The notes below the pieces were generated by a model that saw only the letters and a list, made by a program, of their open reading frames with translations, made no database searches and was not told the origin of the DNA. Of a stretch of 64,000 nt of DNA, positions 19,203 to 31,674 are shown piece after piece (the first letter of the stretch is position 1; each line of letters opens with the position of its first letter). The stretch spans positions 3,658,001-3,722,000 of the forward strand of contig CP007152.1 in assembly GCA_000831005.1 (NCBI GenBank), read 5' to 3'. A program made the translations under genes and the position numbers. This DNA is from Marinobacter salarius (lineage in GTDB: Bacteria > Pseudomonadota > Gammaproteobacteria > Pseudomonadales > Oleiphilaceae).

Positions 19203-20176
19203 GCTGGTGGACTCCGCAACTGGCTGCCATTGCCTGGGGGATGTTCCAGGCCCTGGTGATCCTGCTGGGTGCTGTGCTGCTGGGTGCAGTGCTCACGGTA
19301 GTGGAGCGTCGCCTGCTGGGGCTTTGGCAGGACCGTTACGGGCCCAATCGGGTCGGGCCGTTTGGCACTCTGCAACTGGTTGCGGACATGATCAAGATCT
19401 TCTTCAAGGAGGACTGGATACCGCCATTCGCCGACCGGCCGCTGTTCGTCCTGGCGCCGGTGATTGCCTTTGCCTCATTGCTGCTGTCGTTTGTCATTAT
19501 CCCGATCACCCCCGGTTGGGGCGTGGCGGACATGCACATTGGCCTGCTGTTTTTCCTGGCCATGGCTGGGGTCAACGTATACGCGGTGTTGCTCGGGGGC
19601 TGGTCCAGCGGCAACAAATACGCGCTGCTGGGCGCCATGCGAGCCACGGCCCAAACACTGTCGTACGAAGTGTTCATGGGGTTGTCGCTGATGGGGGTGG
19701 TGGCCCTGGCCGGGTCGTTCAACCTGCGAGACATCGTCAACGCCCAGGAAGGTTTCTGGTTCATCATTCCTCAGTTCTTCGGTTTCGCCACCTTCCTGAT
19801 CGCCGGTATTGCTGTCACGCACCGCCACCCGTTCGACCAGCCGGAAGCGGAACAGGAACTGGCCGACGGGTACCACATTGAATACTCCGGCATGAAATTC
19901 GGCATGTTTTTCATCGGCGAATACGTCGGCATGGTGCTGGTGTCGGCGCTGATCGTCACGCTGTTCTTTGGCGGCTGGCACGGCCCGTGGCTGCCACCAA
20001 TCCTGTGGTTCGCGCTCAAGACCGGCTTCTTCCTGATGCTGTTTATCCTGCTGCGGGCATCGTTGCCCCGGCCCCGCTATGACCGGGTGATGAGTTTTGG
20101 CTGGAAGGTGTGCTTACCGCTAACACTAATCAACTTACTGGCGACGGGGGCGGTGATGCTCCTGGTGGCTGAATAA
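19199..20176 (+). CDS. nuoH: NADH-quinone oxidoreductase subunit H
   Basis: This is a 325-residue membrane subunit with eight helices that joins the peripheral arm to the membrane arm and forms part of the quinone chamber. Diagnostic segments are RYGPNRVGPFG, QLVADMIKIFFKEDWIP, the acidic loop HPFDQPEAEQELADGYHIEY and LRASLPRPRYD. The frame is intact. The ATG overlaps the nuoG stop by four bases. Confidence 0.95.
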   Translation: MSWWTPQLAAIAWGMFQALVILLGAVLLGAVLTVVERRLLGLWQDRYGPNRVGPFGTLQLVADMIKIFFKEDWIPPFADRPLFVLAPVIAFASLLLSFVIIPITPGWGVADMHIGLLFFLAMAGVNVYAVLLGGWSSGNKYALLGAMRATAQTLSYEVFMGLSLMGVVALAGSFNLRDIVNAQEGFWFIIPQFFGFATFLIAGIAVTHRHPFDQPEAEQELADGYHIEYSGMKFGMFFIGEYVGMVLVSALIVTLFFGGWHGPWLPPILWFALKTGFFLMLFILLRASLPRPRYDRVMSFGWKVCLPLTLINLLATGAVMLLVAE

Positions 20177-20186
20177 GGGAGGACTT

Positions 20187-20756
20187 ATGGAAAGAGAAAA
20201 GGTCCCGATCATCAAACACATGCTCTGGCTGTTGCCGGCCACCTGGTCGCAATTGCGCACCCTGGGCATGGTATTCATGCACAGTTTTCGCAAGCGGGAG
20301 ACAGTGAACTACCCGGAACAACAGGTCTATCTGCCACCGCGCTACCGCGGCCGCATCGTGCTGACACGCGATCCAGACGGGGAAGAGCGTTGCGTGGCCT
20401 GCAACCTGTGTGCGGTAGCCTGCCCGGTGGACTGCATCTCGCTGCAGAAGGGAGAGCAGGAAGACGGCCGCTGGTACCCGGAGTTCTTCCGCATCAACTT
20501 CTCCCGCTGCATCTTTTGTGGCATGTGCGAGGAAGCCTGCCCGACGTCGGCCATCCAGCTGACGCCGGACTTCGAGATGGGCGAGTACGATCGCCAGCAA
20601 CTGGTGTACGAAAAAGAGGATCTGCTGATCAATGGTCCCGGTAAAGACCATGACTACCACTTCTACAAGGTAGCGGGCATGGCCATCGGTGGTAAAGACA
20701 AGGGGCAGGCCCAGAACGAGGAGGCGCCGGAGGATGTGCGCACGTTGTTACCCTGA
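20187..20756 (+). CDS. nuoI: NADH-quinone oxidoreductase subunit I
   Basis: This is a 189-residue ferredoxin-like subunit carrying clusters N6a and N6b. The two classic motifs are CVACNLCAVACPVDC and CIFCGMCEEACPTSA. GGGAGGACTT precedes the ATG. The C-terminal tail ends in a Glu/Asp-rich stretch. The frame is intact. A gap of about 40 bases with GGAGGAGGGAACC then leads into nuoJ. Confidence 0.95.
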   Translation: MEREKVPIIKHMLWLLPATWSQLRTLGMVFMHSFRKRETVNYPEQQVYLPPRYRGRIVLTRDPDGEERCVACNLCAVACPVDCISLQKGEQEDGRWYPEFFRINFSRCIFCGMCEEACPTSAIQLTPDFEMGEYDRQQLVYEKEDLLINGPGKDHDYHFYKVAGMAIGGKDKGQAQNEEAPEDVRTLLP

Positions 20757-20798
20757 TAGTCATCGCAATAGCGACCGTAAGCCGGAGGAGGGAACCTG

Positions 20799-21340
20799 AT
20801 GGAGCTGGCCTTCTATGTCAGCGGACTGGTGGCGGTGCTGGCGACCATTGGCGTGATCACCGGCACCAGCCCGGTTCATGCAGTGGTGTATCTGATCGTG
20901 TCGCTGATCGCCGTGGCACTGGTGTTCTTTGCCCTGGGGGCACCATTTGCCGGCGCCCTGGAAATCATCGTGTATGCCGGGGCGATCATGGTGCTGTTTG
21001 TGTTCGTGGTGATGATGCTGAACCTGCGGTCGGATGCAGAGCGGGATCAGTCCTGGCGGAACCCTCGCCATTGGGCAGGGCCGTCGTTGCTAACGTTGCT
21101 GCTTCTGGGTGCCCTGGCGGCCCTGATCGGTCAGGGTGGCATGGGCAGATGATCGATGGTGAGCTGCTGACTGCTCGGGCCGTGGCCCTGACCCTGTTCG
21201 GGCCCTGGTTGATGGTGGTGGAGCTGGCCGCCATTCTCCTGCTGGCGGCCCTGGTGACAGCGTCCCATGTGGGGCGGCGCTCAAACCCCCTGCGAAAGCA
21301 GAGGTCAATGGACAACCGCAACCAGGGAGGCAACTCATGA
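20799..21340 (+). CDS. nuoJ: NADH-quinone oxidoreductase subunit J, one frameshift
   Basis: This is a membrane subunit of about 180 residues with five helices. The family signature GALEIIVYAGAIMVLFVFVVM is present. As written, the frame ends at 21152 (GGMGR-stop). Restoring one G in the run 21143-21145 gives GGMGQMIDGELLTARAVALTLFG and a stop at 21338-21340. That matches the two C-terminal helices expected for NuoJ. The stop overlaps the nuoK ATG. The small separate frame seen at the 3' end is not an independent gene. Confidence 0.9.
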
Positions 21341-21641
21341 CGGGTATTCCCATGGAGCATGGGCTGATCCTGGCCGCCATTCTGTTCAGCCTGGGGCTGC
21401 TGGGGCTGATGCTGCGTCGCAGCATGTTGTTTGTGCTGATGAGCCTGGAAGTCATGCTCAACTCGGCGGCGCTGGCATTTGTGGTGGGGGCCACGGCCTG
21501 GAACCAGCCGGACGGCCAGGCCATGTTCCTGCTGGTCATTACCCTGGCGGCGGCGGAAGCCAGTGTTGGGCTGGCGCTGATGATTCAGCTTTACCAGCGC
21601 TTCCGCTCCCTGAATCTGGATGCCGTTAGCAGGATGCGTGG

Positions 21642-21645
<4 letters not shown>
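21337..21645 (+). CDS. nuoK: NADH-quinone oxidoreductase subunit K
   Basis: This is a 102-residue subunit with three membrane helices. The conserved glutamate-bearing segments LMSLEVMLNSAALAFV and LAAAEASVGLALMIQLY, which lie on the proton path, are both present. It overlaps the genes on both sides by four bases each. The frame is intact. Confidence 0.95.
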
Positions 21646-23505
<1,860 letters not shown>

Positions 23506-23509
<4 letters not shown>

Positions 23510-25039
23510 TCCTGGTGTGGCTGATCCTGATCCCGTTTGTGGGTGGGCTGCTGTGCTGGCAGGCGGACCAGTGGGGCGACAGGGCCCCTCGCTGGATAGC
23601 GCTGGCCACCATGTTGTTTGTACTGGTTATCAGCCTGGCGCTCTGGGTAACCGGTGATTTTGCGTTGCCGGGTGAGGTCACCAGGCATTGGCTGCTGGAA
23701 TGGAGAACGTCCTGGATCCCGCGTTTTGGTATTGAGATTCATCTGGCGATGGACGGCCTGTCGCTGATCCTGGTGGCGTTGACCGGCTTCCTCGGCGCAT
23801 TGGCTGTGCTCTGTTCCTGGCACGAGATTGACCACCGTGTGGGCTTTTTCCACCTGAACCTGCTGTTCATCCTCGGTGGTGTGGTGGGCGTATTCCTGGC
23901 GCTGGACCTGTTCCTGTTCTTCCTGTTCTGGGAAATGATGCTGGTGCCGATGTACTTCCTGATTGCGCTCTGGGGCCACAGCGGCTCGGCGGGGCAGACC
24001 CGGATTCGAGCCGCTACCCGGTTCTTCATCTACACTCAGGCCAGCGGACTGCTGATGCTGGTGGCGATACTCTCACTGGTGTTCGTGCATTACGCCAACA
24101 CCGGCGAACTGTCTTTCAGCTACGATACCTTGCTGGATACTGATGTCCCGGAGGCGCTGGCGCCGTGGCTGATGCTGGGCTTCTTCGTCGCCTTTGCCGT
24201 GAAGCTGCCGGTGGTGCCCTTCCACGGCTGGCTTCCGGATGCCCACGCCCAGGCGCCGACCGCCGGCAGTGTCGATCTGGCCGGTATTCTGTTGAAAACC
24301 GCCGCCTACGGCATCCTGCGGTTTGCGCTGCCGTTGTTCCCGGAAGAGTCCCAGGCGTTTGCGCCTGTCGCCATGACACTCGCTGGTGGGCATTATCTAT
24401 GGTGCCGTACTGGCTTGTGGCCAGCAGGACATCAAGCGCCTGATCGCCTATACCAGTATTTCCCACATGGGCTTCGTGCTGATTGCTTTGTATTCAGGCT
24501 CGGAACTGGCGATTCAGGGGGCGATCATCCTAATGGTGGCCCATGCCTTCTCCAGCGCCGGGCTGTTTATTCTCAGCGGCCAACTGTATGAGCGCATTCA
24601 CACCCGTGACATGCGGATCATGGGCGGCCTATGGGGTCGAATCCCGGTGCTGCCCGGTTTTACCCTGTGTTTCGTTGCCGCCTCCCTGGGCATGCCCGCC
24701 ACCGCCAATTTTGTGGGTGAATTCATGGTGTTGTTTGGCACTTTCCCCAGCGCACCGGTCGTCGTGGTGATCGCCAGCGTGGGGTTGGTGCTGGCGGCGA
24801 TATACTCCCTGCTGTTGATGCAGCGGGTGCATTATGGCCCGGAATACCGCCAGGGCGCCCTGAGAGGGCCGGACGCGAGAGAATACGGCATGATGTTGGT
24901 GCTGCTTGTGCTGACGGTGATGGTGGGGCTCTATCCTCAGCCAATACTCGACATTACCGCCCCGATAGCGGGCCCGGCTGCCGATCTGTTTGAGCAAGCC
25001 GGGGCAGAACTGGCCAGCCGCGCAGGGGAGGTGAACTGA
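23506..25039 (+). CDS. nuoM: NADH-quinone oxidoreductase subunit M, one frameshift
   Basis: This is the second antiporter-like proton-pumping subunit, about 511 residues. Diagnostic segments are FLFWEMMLVPMYFLIALWG, PFHGWLPDAHAQAPTAGSV and YTSISHMGFVLIALYSG. The frame breaks near 24382-24385, between FAPVAMTLA and VGIIYGAVLACGQQDIKRL. The repair needs two extra bases (for example a lost GC dinucleotide) or removal of one, unlike the usual single-base loss. The stop overlaps the nuoN ATG by one base. Confidence 0.91.
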
Positions 25040-26476
25040 TGCTGACCCTGGCAAATCTGGTTGCACTCATACCACTGATCGTCGTTGGTGCCACCGCGGT
25101 GACCGTCATGCTTGGCGTAGCTGGCAGCGGCACCATGGCGCCACGGCGTTGGTTTCGGCCATTGGGCTGGTATTGGCTTTGGCCTGCGTGCCTGTGGCCT
25201 CCACAGCATTGTCATCGCCGCCACTGATGACTATGGATGGGCTGGCGTTAATGGGCAGCGTGCTGGTGCTCCTGTGTGCGCTGGTCACGGTCGCCTGAGT
25301 CATCATTACCTCACCGGTTACATCGGCCCCAAGGAAGAGTTTTACCTGTTGCTCTTGTGTGCGGTGACCGGGGCACTGGGGCTGGTGGCCAGCGACCATC
25401 TGGCGACCCTGTTCATCAGCCTGGAACTGTTGTCGATGCCCCTCTACGGCATGTTGGCCTATAGCTTTCGGGCAGAACGGTCTCTGGAAGCCGGCATCAA
25501 GTACCTGGTTCTGTCTGCGGCCGCGACGGCGTTCCTGTTGTTTGGCATGGCGTTGATCTATGCCCGTACCGGGCATCTCGACCTGGCGGGCCTGGCGACG
25601 GGGCTGGCAAACACCTCCGATGCGTGGACGCTGGCTGGGGCTGTGTTGATGCTGGTGGGGCTTGGCTTCAAGCTCTCCATTGTTCCCTTTCATCTCTGGA
25701 CGCCGGACGTTTACCAGGGTGGGCCTGCGCCGGCCACCATTTTCCTCGCTACGGTCAGCAAGTTGGCGGTGTTCGTGCTGTTGCTGCGTCTGGTGACCGT
25801 TGCGCCGGTGTTTAACAGCGACTGGTTGAACACGCTGATAACACTGTTGGCCCTGATCACCATGTTGGGGGGCAACCTGTTGGCGTTGTTCCAATCCAAC
25901 CTGAAACGACTGCTTGGTTATTCCTCCATTGCCCATTTTGGCTACCTGATGGTGGCCATCGTTGCAGGTGGGACACTGGCGGTAGAAACCGTGGGGGTTT
26001 ATCTGGTGACCTACCTCGTCACCACACTGGCAGCCTTCGGCGTGGTTACCCAGCTGTCCAGCCCGTTCAGTGGCGAAGATGCCGCCGGACTGCATTATTA
26101 CCGTGGGCTGTTCTGGCGCCGTCCATGGCTGGCAGCCGTGATGACCGTGAGCTTCCTGTCCCTGGCCGGCATCCCGCTCACTGCGGGGTTTATCGGCAAG
26201 TTCTATGTGTTGGCACTGGGGGTTGCCGAAAACCGCTGGTGGCTGGTGGGCGGTATCGTTGCAGGCAGCGCCATTGGCTTGTTCTACTATCTGAGGGTGA
26301 TGGTGACCCTGTACCTGCCGGAACCCGGCATGCGCCGGATGGACGCCACCAACGACTGGGGTAACCGCATTGGTGGGCTGACGCTGCTGGTCGTGGCCGT
26401 GTTGATCCTGGTGCTGGGTGTTTATCCCTCGCCAATGATCCAGTGGGTGGCCGGGCTGTCGGCAACGGTTTTCTGA
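25039..26476 (+). CDS. nuoN: NADH-quinone oxidoreductase subunit N, two frameshifts
   Basis: This is the third antiporter-like subunit and last gene of the operon, about 480 residues. The first break is near 25120, where adding one T gives VAWQRHHGATALVSAIGL. The second is at the CC 25294-25295, where adding one C gives VTVALSHHYLTGYIGPKEEF. Downstream, SLELLSMPLYGMLAYSF, KLSIVPFHLWTPDVYQGGPAP and YSSIAHFGYLM are typical NuoN sequence. The gene ends 46 bases before the convergent AI-2E-family gene. Confidence 0.91.
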
Positions 26477-26522
26477 CGTTTAGCTCCGAAAGTTGCGGCC
26501 CGGGTGGAAGCACCGTTTTACT

Positions 26523-27687
26523 CTATTTACCAAGAAGTTCGCCAACCGGACGCAAGTTAACGACATGGTCGCACAATGACTTGACGATCATCAGGATTGG
26601 AGTGGCAACCACGAGCCGACGGGCCCCAGAGCCAGCCCCAGAACAGCAGGCCGATAAAAATGGCAACCGCGTTAAGGCTGGAAATATGGCTGGTAAGCCA
26701 GGGCGTCAGCAGATAGCCCTGAACGCTGGTGATGGCCAGCGAGGTGCCGGCAACGACGATCGACATCTCCAATTCGCCAAACTGGATGAAGGCGGCCACA
26801 CCCGTGCCCACGAGCACCAGGAACGGACCCAGGTACGGTATGGCACTGGCGACACCGGCCAGAACGCCCCAAAAACCGGCCTGCTCGACGCCCAATGCCA
26901 AGAACGCCAGCCAGGTCAGCACGCCCACGAATACGGCACCTACAAACATCACAAACAGGAACTGCCGTACGCTGCGATGGAACTCGTTCATGATTCGGGC
27001 GGCTTTGCGCATTCGAGCAAAAGATGGCCCGGATATTTTGACGATCTTGCGTCTGTACAGTGAGCCAATCGCGAGCATGAAATACACCAGCAATAATGCC
27101 GAGAAGCATTGGGAAATCAGCACCAGCGCCGCCGGGGAACCCTGAAGTACGTAATCTTTGATCTCGAGAGGGTCGTCAACCACGCGCACGGGTGTTGCAC
27201 CCGATCGCGATGCGTCTCCGTTACCTTGATCGGGGCTGGCGGTCGCCTCAATTTTCTTCGCGGCGGATTGCGCTTTTTCCATCATGCTTTCCCCGTCCTT
27301 GGGGCGGCTGGCTTCATTCTGTTGAAACTGCTCGATGGCCACCGGTATCTTGTCCAGCATAGCCATGGCTTCCTGCTTCAGGGGAATGCTGGCTCCGGCG
27401 ATGATACCGATAAGCAGAATCAACACCACAGCCGCCGCCAGGGGACGGGGTACTCTCAACCGATTGATTGTGGCGACAAGGGGTTCAAGGGCGTAGCTGA
27501 TTAACACCGCCACCACCAGTGGCAAAAGAACCGCCTGGGCCCAGTCAATAAAATAAAGGGTTGCGATACTTGTGAGTGTGATAAGCGACATGCTGCGCAT
27601 GTTGATGGCGTCAATCAGCGCCTGACTGTTCTGGGAGTTGTTGTCTGCTCCCGACTCCTCACGCTTTGTCTTATCGCCGTTCTCCAT
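26523..27687 (-). CDS. AI-2E family transporter (PerM/YdiK-like permease), one frameshift
   Basis: This is a membrane protein of about 387 residues with the family layout: paired N-terminal helices (YFIDWAQAVLLPLVVAVLISYALEPLV), a soluble middle region of about 90 residues, and five or more C-terminal helices (WGVLAGVASAIPYLGPF). A break near 26615 is repaired by one G, giving WGPVGLVVATPILMIVKSL and a stop at 26523-26525. Members export AI-2 or act as Na+/H+ antiporters; this one cannot be assigned. Its start overlaps the 3' end of the upstream mtfA-like gene by 17 bases, so the two are likely co-transcribed. Confidence 0.8.
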
Positions 27688-28504
27688 GGGATATTGCCTC
27701 CGTGTCTAATCGGTAAAACCGTTGCAGCGCTTCGTAGACTTCCGGCTGTTCCGCTTTCAGGTGCTCCGGTTGTTGGTAAAAGGCTTCCGTCAGCACTGCA
27801 AAAAACTCGGCGGGTTCGGCGGCGCCGTATGGGTCCAGCCAGGGCTTCTGGTGATGTTGAAGCGACTGTCTCAAGTGTTCATAGGCCTGGGTCATTGTTT
27901 CCTGCCAATGTCTTGCCTGCTCGCCACTGAGTGGCGGAGCGCCGTCCGCAGTGCCGTCCAGGTAGTCCAGCTGGTGGGCGAATTCGTGAAGAATGACGTT
28001 GTGGTGCCCATCAGGGTTGACGGCACCTTCCTCGCACTGTGTCCAGGCCAGAACCACCTGTCCATAACTTGAGGCTTCGCCCGCGCGAATCTCGTTACTC
28101 TCGCTCACCACCAGGCCATCATGCTCAATATCCCTGACACGATAGGCATCCGGATAGACCAGGATACTGCGGATGTCGTCGAAGTCGGAGTAGCTGCGGT
28201 TCATGATGAGCAGGCAGGCATGTCCCGCGATGGTCAGGCGTACGGTGTCGTCCACCTCGAACCCATCGCAGCCGTAAAAGGATTTCTCCGCCAGGAACAA
28301 CTGTACATACTGTTCCAGTTGTCGTTTCAGCTTGGCCGGCAACCCGGGGAATAGGGGCACCTGGGACTCGAGCGTCGCGCGCCAGTTCTCCGGAAAGGGA
28401 GTTTGAAGCTGTCTCTCGCGACGCCAGTTGCGGTAGAAAAACAGATAGAAAACCGAGGCGGCAATCACGGACATCGCGCAGAGAGTGTAGATCAGCATGG
28501 GCAA
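27671..28504 (-). CDS. mtfA: MtfA-like zinc peptidase (M90)
   Basis: This is a 277-residue protein with one N-terminal membrane helix (YTLCAMSVIAASVFYLFFY). The body carries the zinc motif HEFAHQLDYLDG, where HEFAH fits HExxH. FAVLTEAFY supplies a downstream Glu of the gluzincin type. E. coli MtfA is an aminopeptidase that binds the Mlc repressor and tunes glucose uptake. The present protein has a membrane anchor, as many MtfA homologues do. It lies upstream of, and overlapping with, the AI-2E-family gene. About 209 bases upstream (28505-28713) contain no gene I can support. Confidence 0.82.
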   Translation of the reverse strand: MPMLIYTLCAMSVIAASVFYLFFYRNWRRERQLQTPFPENWRATLESQVPLFPGLPAKLKRQLEQYVQLFLAEKSFYGCDGFEVDDTVRLTIAGHACLLIMNRSYSDFDDIRSILVYPDAYRVRDIEHDGLVVSESNEIRAGEASSYGQVVLAWTQCEEGAVNPDGHHNVILHEFAHQLDYLDGTADGAPPLSGEQARHWQETMTQAYEHLRQSLQHHQKPWLDPYGAAEPAEFFAVLTEAFYQQPEHLKAEQPEVYEALQRFYRLDTEAISHGERR

Positions 28505-28713
28505 GATTCCGGGGCCGTGTGGTGATTTGACATTTTAGTTCAGTTTGCTAATTAATTAGGTGTTGGGTAGCAACATTCCCACCGTGCGATTGAATTCTGA
28601 TGCCGTTCATCATAGGGGGTTGTAGGGCGGCCGTCAGGGAACTTTTCGTTACTTCCTATCAGTAGTGGCCACCAGGTCGTTCCGTGGCATGGAAGCATAA
28701 AGGAATCTGCTCC

Positions 28714-29791
28714 ATGTATATCGTAACCAATAGAACCGTCGATGAAAGCAAACACACAGAGAGTGAGGCCTTTGGCAGTAAACCCATTGAAGGCCCCAAC
28801 GAGTTGCGGCTGGCGGAGGCATCCCGCCGGCGAAACCGCTGGCATATTGATATCCTGCCTGACCAGATCACACCGCAAATGGCGAAGAGTGTCGATCTTA
28901 ATCCCGACAATACCTACCCGGCGAGCGCTACGTGGCCCGCAAACTGATCGAGAGATCCGGCCACGGCGCTGGTGCGCGCCCGAACGGAAGAAACCTGCTG
29001 TTGTTTGTTCATGGTTACAACAACGATATGACTGATGTGCTTGATCGTGCCGAAAGGCTGGAGCAGAACTTCGGCGTTGAAGTCATTGTGTTCAGTTGGC
29101 CCGCCAATGGTGGAGGGTTGCACGGCGTGCTCAGCTACAAGAGCGACAAGCGGGACGCCCTCGCCTCGGTAGGGGCATTCAATCGCGTGCTGGAGAAGCT
29201 GGAAGCCTGGTGAGCGACTTTCATGCGCAGTACGTGATGGATCTGGAGGCGCGTGCGGAAGCCCGGTTTGCAGACAACGCCGCCGCGTGGGACCGCTACT
29301 TTGCGAAGGAAGTCGAGAAGCACTGCCCGTTCACTGTGAATCTGATGTTGCACAGCATGGGGAACTATCTCTACAAGCATTTGCTGGGGAGTTCGGTGTA
29401 CAGCGGAGATCGGCTGTTGTTCGATAACGTTGTGATGGTGGCCGCGGACACCAATAATGAAAAACACGCCGAGTGGGTGGACCGAATTCCCTACCGCAAT
29501 CGTCTCTATATCACCATCAACGAAAACGACGGAGCACTAAAGGCCTCACGCCTGAAAATGGGCGAACAGCAGAAAGCCCGGCTTGGCCATTACCTGCGCC
29601 GGCTGGATTCCAGGGTGGCGACCTATATCGACGTTACCAGCCAGCCTCATGTCGGGGATTCCCACGCCTACTTTGAGGAGTCGCCGTTAAAGAACGCGAA
29701 AGTTCTGGATTTCTTCAAAGCATCGTTGAATGGAAAAGTGGCTGAGAAGCCGACTCGTTATGATCCGTCACGAAACGTTCACCGATTGTGA
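28714..29791 (+). CDS. Alpha/beta hydrolase (DUF900-like), two frameshifts
   Basis: The reconstructed protein has about 360 residues. Catalytic-type features are LLLFVHGYNNDMTD (oxyanion segment), VIVFSWPANGG, and the nucleophile elbow VNLMLHSMGNYL. A later acidic and histidine-containing region (DVTSQPHVGDSHAYF) may complete the triad. Breaks near 28920 (adding G, giving YPGERYVARKLIERSG) and near 29210 (adding G, giving LEKLEAWVSDFHAQYV) are each one lost base. DUF900 proteins are cytosolic esterase-like hydrolases of unknown substrate. The gene is convergent with the lipase-chaperone-like gene, only nine bases away. Confidence 0.72.
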
Positions 29792-29800
29792 TTGCGGATT

Positions 29801-30651
29801 TCAGTTAACCCCAAATCGCCGCTCTCGCTCAAACCGGAAGAATCCGTCCCGTTCCTCAAGGGCAATGGTTTTGGCAGAGCGCCCGAAGTGTTCTGCACGC
29901 AAATCGTCCAGCGCTTTATCCAGTTGATCTCCGGAATAGCGCCGGGCAAGTTGGTTTCGTTCGGCCATGTAGGCTTTGCCATTTTGCCAGCGTTCGTTGC
30001 GTTGCTGGTCCTGCTTTGAAAGGCGGCTGATGGCTTCTTCCGGATAGCCCATCTGGCGGCGCAGGCTGTTGATGCGTTCCTGGCGAGCGTCTGCCGATAA
30101 GGTGTGGAGGTGGCTCTGAACAGCGTCGAGGCTGAACAAGGTGCGAGCCATCACGTCCGGGCCAATAAGCCGTCGGGCCATATCGTTGTTGTAAAGCTGT
30201 TCTACGGAGGTTTTAAGCTGGTGCGCGGTTTCTTCCGGGGTGATTTCGTGGGCTTGGTCCAGTCGCTGCAGTTCCGCCTGAAAGGCGTCCTGATTCGCAT
30301 GCATGGGAGACTCCCGCTTGCCCCATATACGGCTGGCCTCGTCACCGAACAGTGCCTCCCGTTTTTCCCAGAGCGCTGTCTGGCGTTCGAGCATGGGCAT
30401 GCCCTGCAACAGCAGCCGGTTGTCTTCCAGCCATTGCTCGTACGCGGAGAGCTTTGCAAGGTCTTCATTGCTCAGGCTGATGGCCCCTGGGATTGGGCCG
30501 GCGGTGATGTAGCTGGTTGGCCGGGCAGCACCGGAGTGGACGAGGTCTCGGACGTCAAAGGCTGTACGGGCGTCGTCGACAGGCTAAGGATAAAGCCGGC
30601 CGTGCCCAGAATCACCACGGCCAGCCCTGCAAGCCAAAGGGATGTTTTCAC
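29801..30651 (-). CDS. Lipase secretion chaperone-like protein (Lif family), one frameshift
   Basis: It begins at GTG (30649-30651) with AGGAAAA upstream. An N-terminal signal-anchor (residues about 3-25, TSLWLAGLAVVILGTAGF) and a Thr/Pro-rich linker are followed by a highly helical, charged domain. A break near 30520 is repaired by one C, giving VLPGPTSYITAGPIPGAISL. The C-terminal pattern, with RLSKQDQQRNERWQ, YMAERNQL and LDDLRAEHF, resembles the Lif steric chaperones that fold secreted lipases in the periplasm. I do not see the classic RxxFDY(F/L)LSxxGE motif in its usual form, so the assignment is tentative. The GDSL lipoprotein gene lies immediately upstream. Confidence 0.55.
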
Positions 30652-30717
30652 AAAGTATTTTCCTGTTCACCGGTTGTCAGGGAGCCTTTCAACGTCGTTG
30701 ACGGCCCCCTGGTTGAG

Positions 30718-31496
30718 TTACAGCAAAGGCTGGAGTTTCGGCCAGATCAACTCTGCGATCTTTTGGGAGCCACTATCGGCCGGGTGTATGCCATCGAAGA
30801 TGATGTCGCTCTCCGTCACCACCTGTCTTGGGTCCACGAAGGTACAGTCGAGAGTGGAATATTCGCAGGCCCTGGCGAGGATTTTGTTGCCGTAGTCGAC
30901 CGCCTGTTTCATGCTTTTAAGACGGAAAAGGCCGTTCTTGGTGTAGTAGTAACCCACCAGCACGCCGTTCTCCACGCCCGCATCGGACAATTCGTTCAGA
31001 TAGTTCACGCCGTCCACATACAGATCATCGATCAGATCCTTGCACTTGCTGCTGAGGCGGCCGAACTGATACCACTGGGTTTTGCAGTTGTATGGGTCAA
31101 GGGCAATCGCCGGAATAAGGATGTCGTTACCGCCGCCATTACCAACCATGGTGCGGATGTCGGGATTGTCCTCCTGTGCGGTGGCGAACTGCTCGACAAC
31201 AGAGGCGCGAGGAACCCACCGGTGAGTTCGGCGCCGGAGACCGTGTAGCGGCGGAAGGTTTCCCCGGCCTTGGCTTCCAGTTCGTCCTGGATCTTGCCGG
31301 ACAGGGCGAAGATTGAGTCGCCCAGGAATATCACCTGGTCGTTGTCCGCATCAGAGACCTGGGGATTGCTGAGCAGTTGTCCCAGCTGGCCGCAGCCTGT
31401 CATAGCCATGGCCATCGCAGTGACCGCCAGGAGTCGAAACAGGGAATGGCCTTTGGAGGAGGTGTCTCTTTCGTCACAGTGTCGGATCTTGTTCAT
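30718..31496 (-). CDS. SGNH/GDSL-family lipoprotein hydrolase, one frameshift
   Basis: The ATG at 31494-31496 follows GGAGACACAATA. The N-terminus has a signal peptide ending in a lipobox (AMTGC), so it should be lipidated. SGNH blocks are visible: block I QVIFLGDSIFAL, a Gly residue region ELTGG, block III GNGGGND and block V DGIHPAD with catalytic Asp and His. The frame breaks near 31210. One added base gives SVVEQFATAQEDNPDIRTMVG and the rest of the domain. The family comprises esterases and lipases. The gene is followed 66 bases later by a Lif-like chaperone gene, which is an unusual partner for a GDSL enzyme. Confidence 0.78.
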
Positions 31497-31674
31497 TATT
31501 GTGTCTCCGTTGTTGGGGATGAATGGTGCCTGGCGAGACACCATTTATTCGCAACTTGCACAAATTATGATCAGCGCAACAGGTCGGAAGTGGCCGTTTT
31601 TTTGTCTTTTTCGGCGGGATGAGCAGGAGTGTGACTGGCCTCTCGAAACGATGTGTTCGCTTTTGACCGGCAGG

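Noticed and set aside
26443..27063. 206-residue plus-strand frame over the AI-2E-family gene
   Set aside because: Composition is typical of an antisense shadow; the minus-strand protein has clear family sequence.
28552..28878. Minus-strand frame upstream of the alpha/beta hydrolase gene
   Set aside because: It overlaps the hydrolase start on the other strand and has no recognisable domain or ribosome site.
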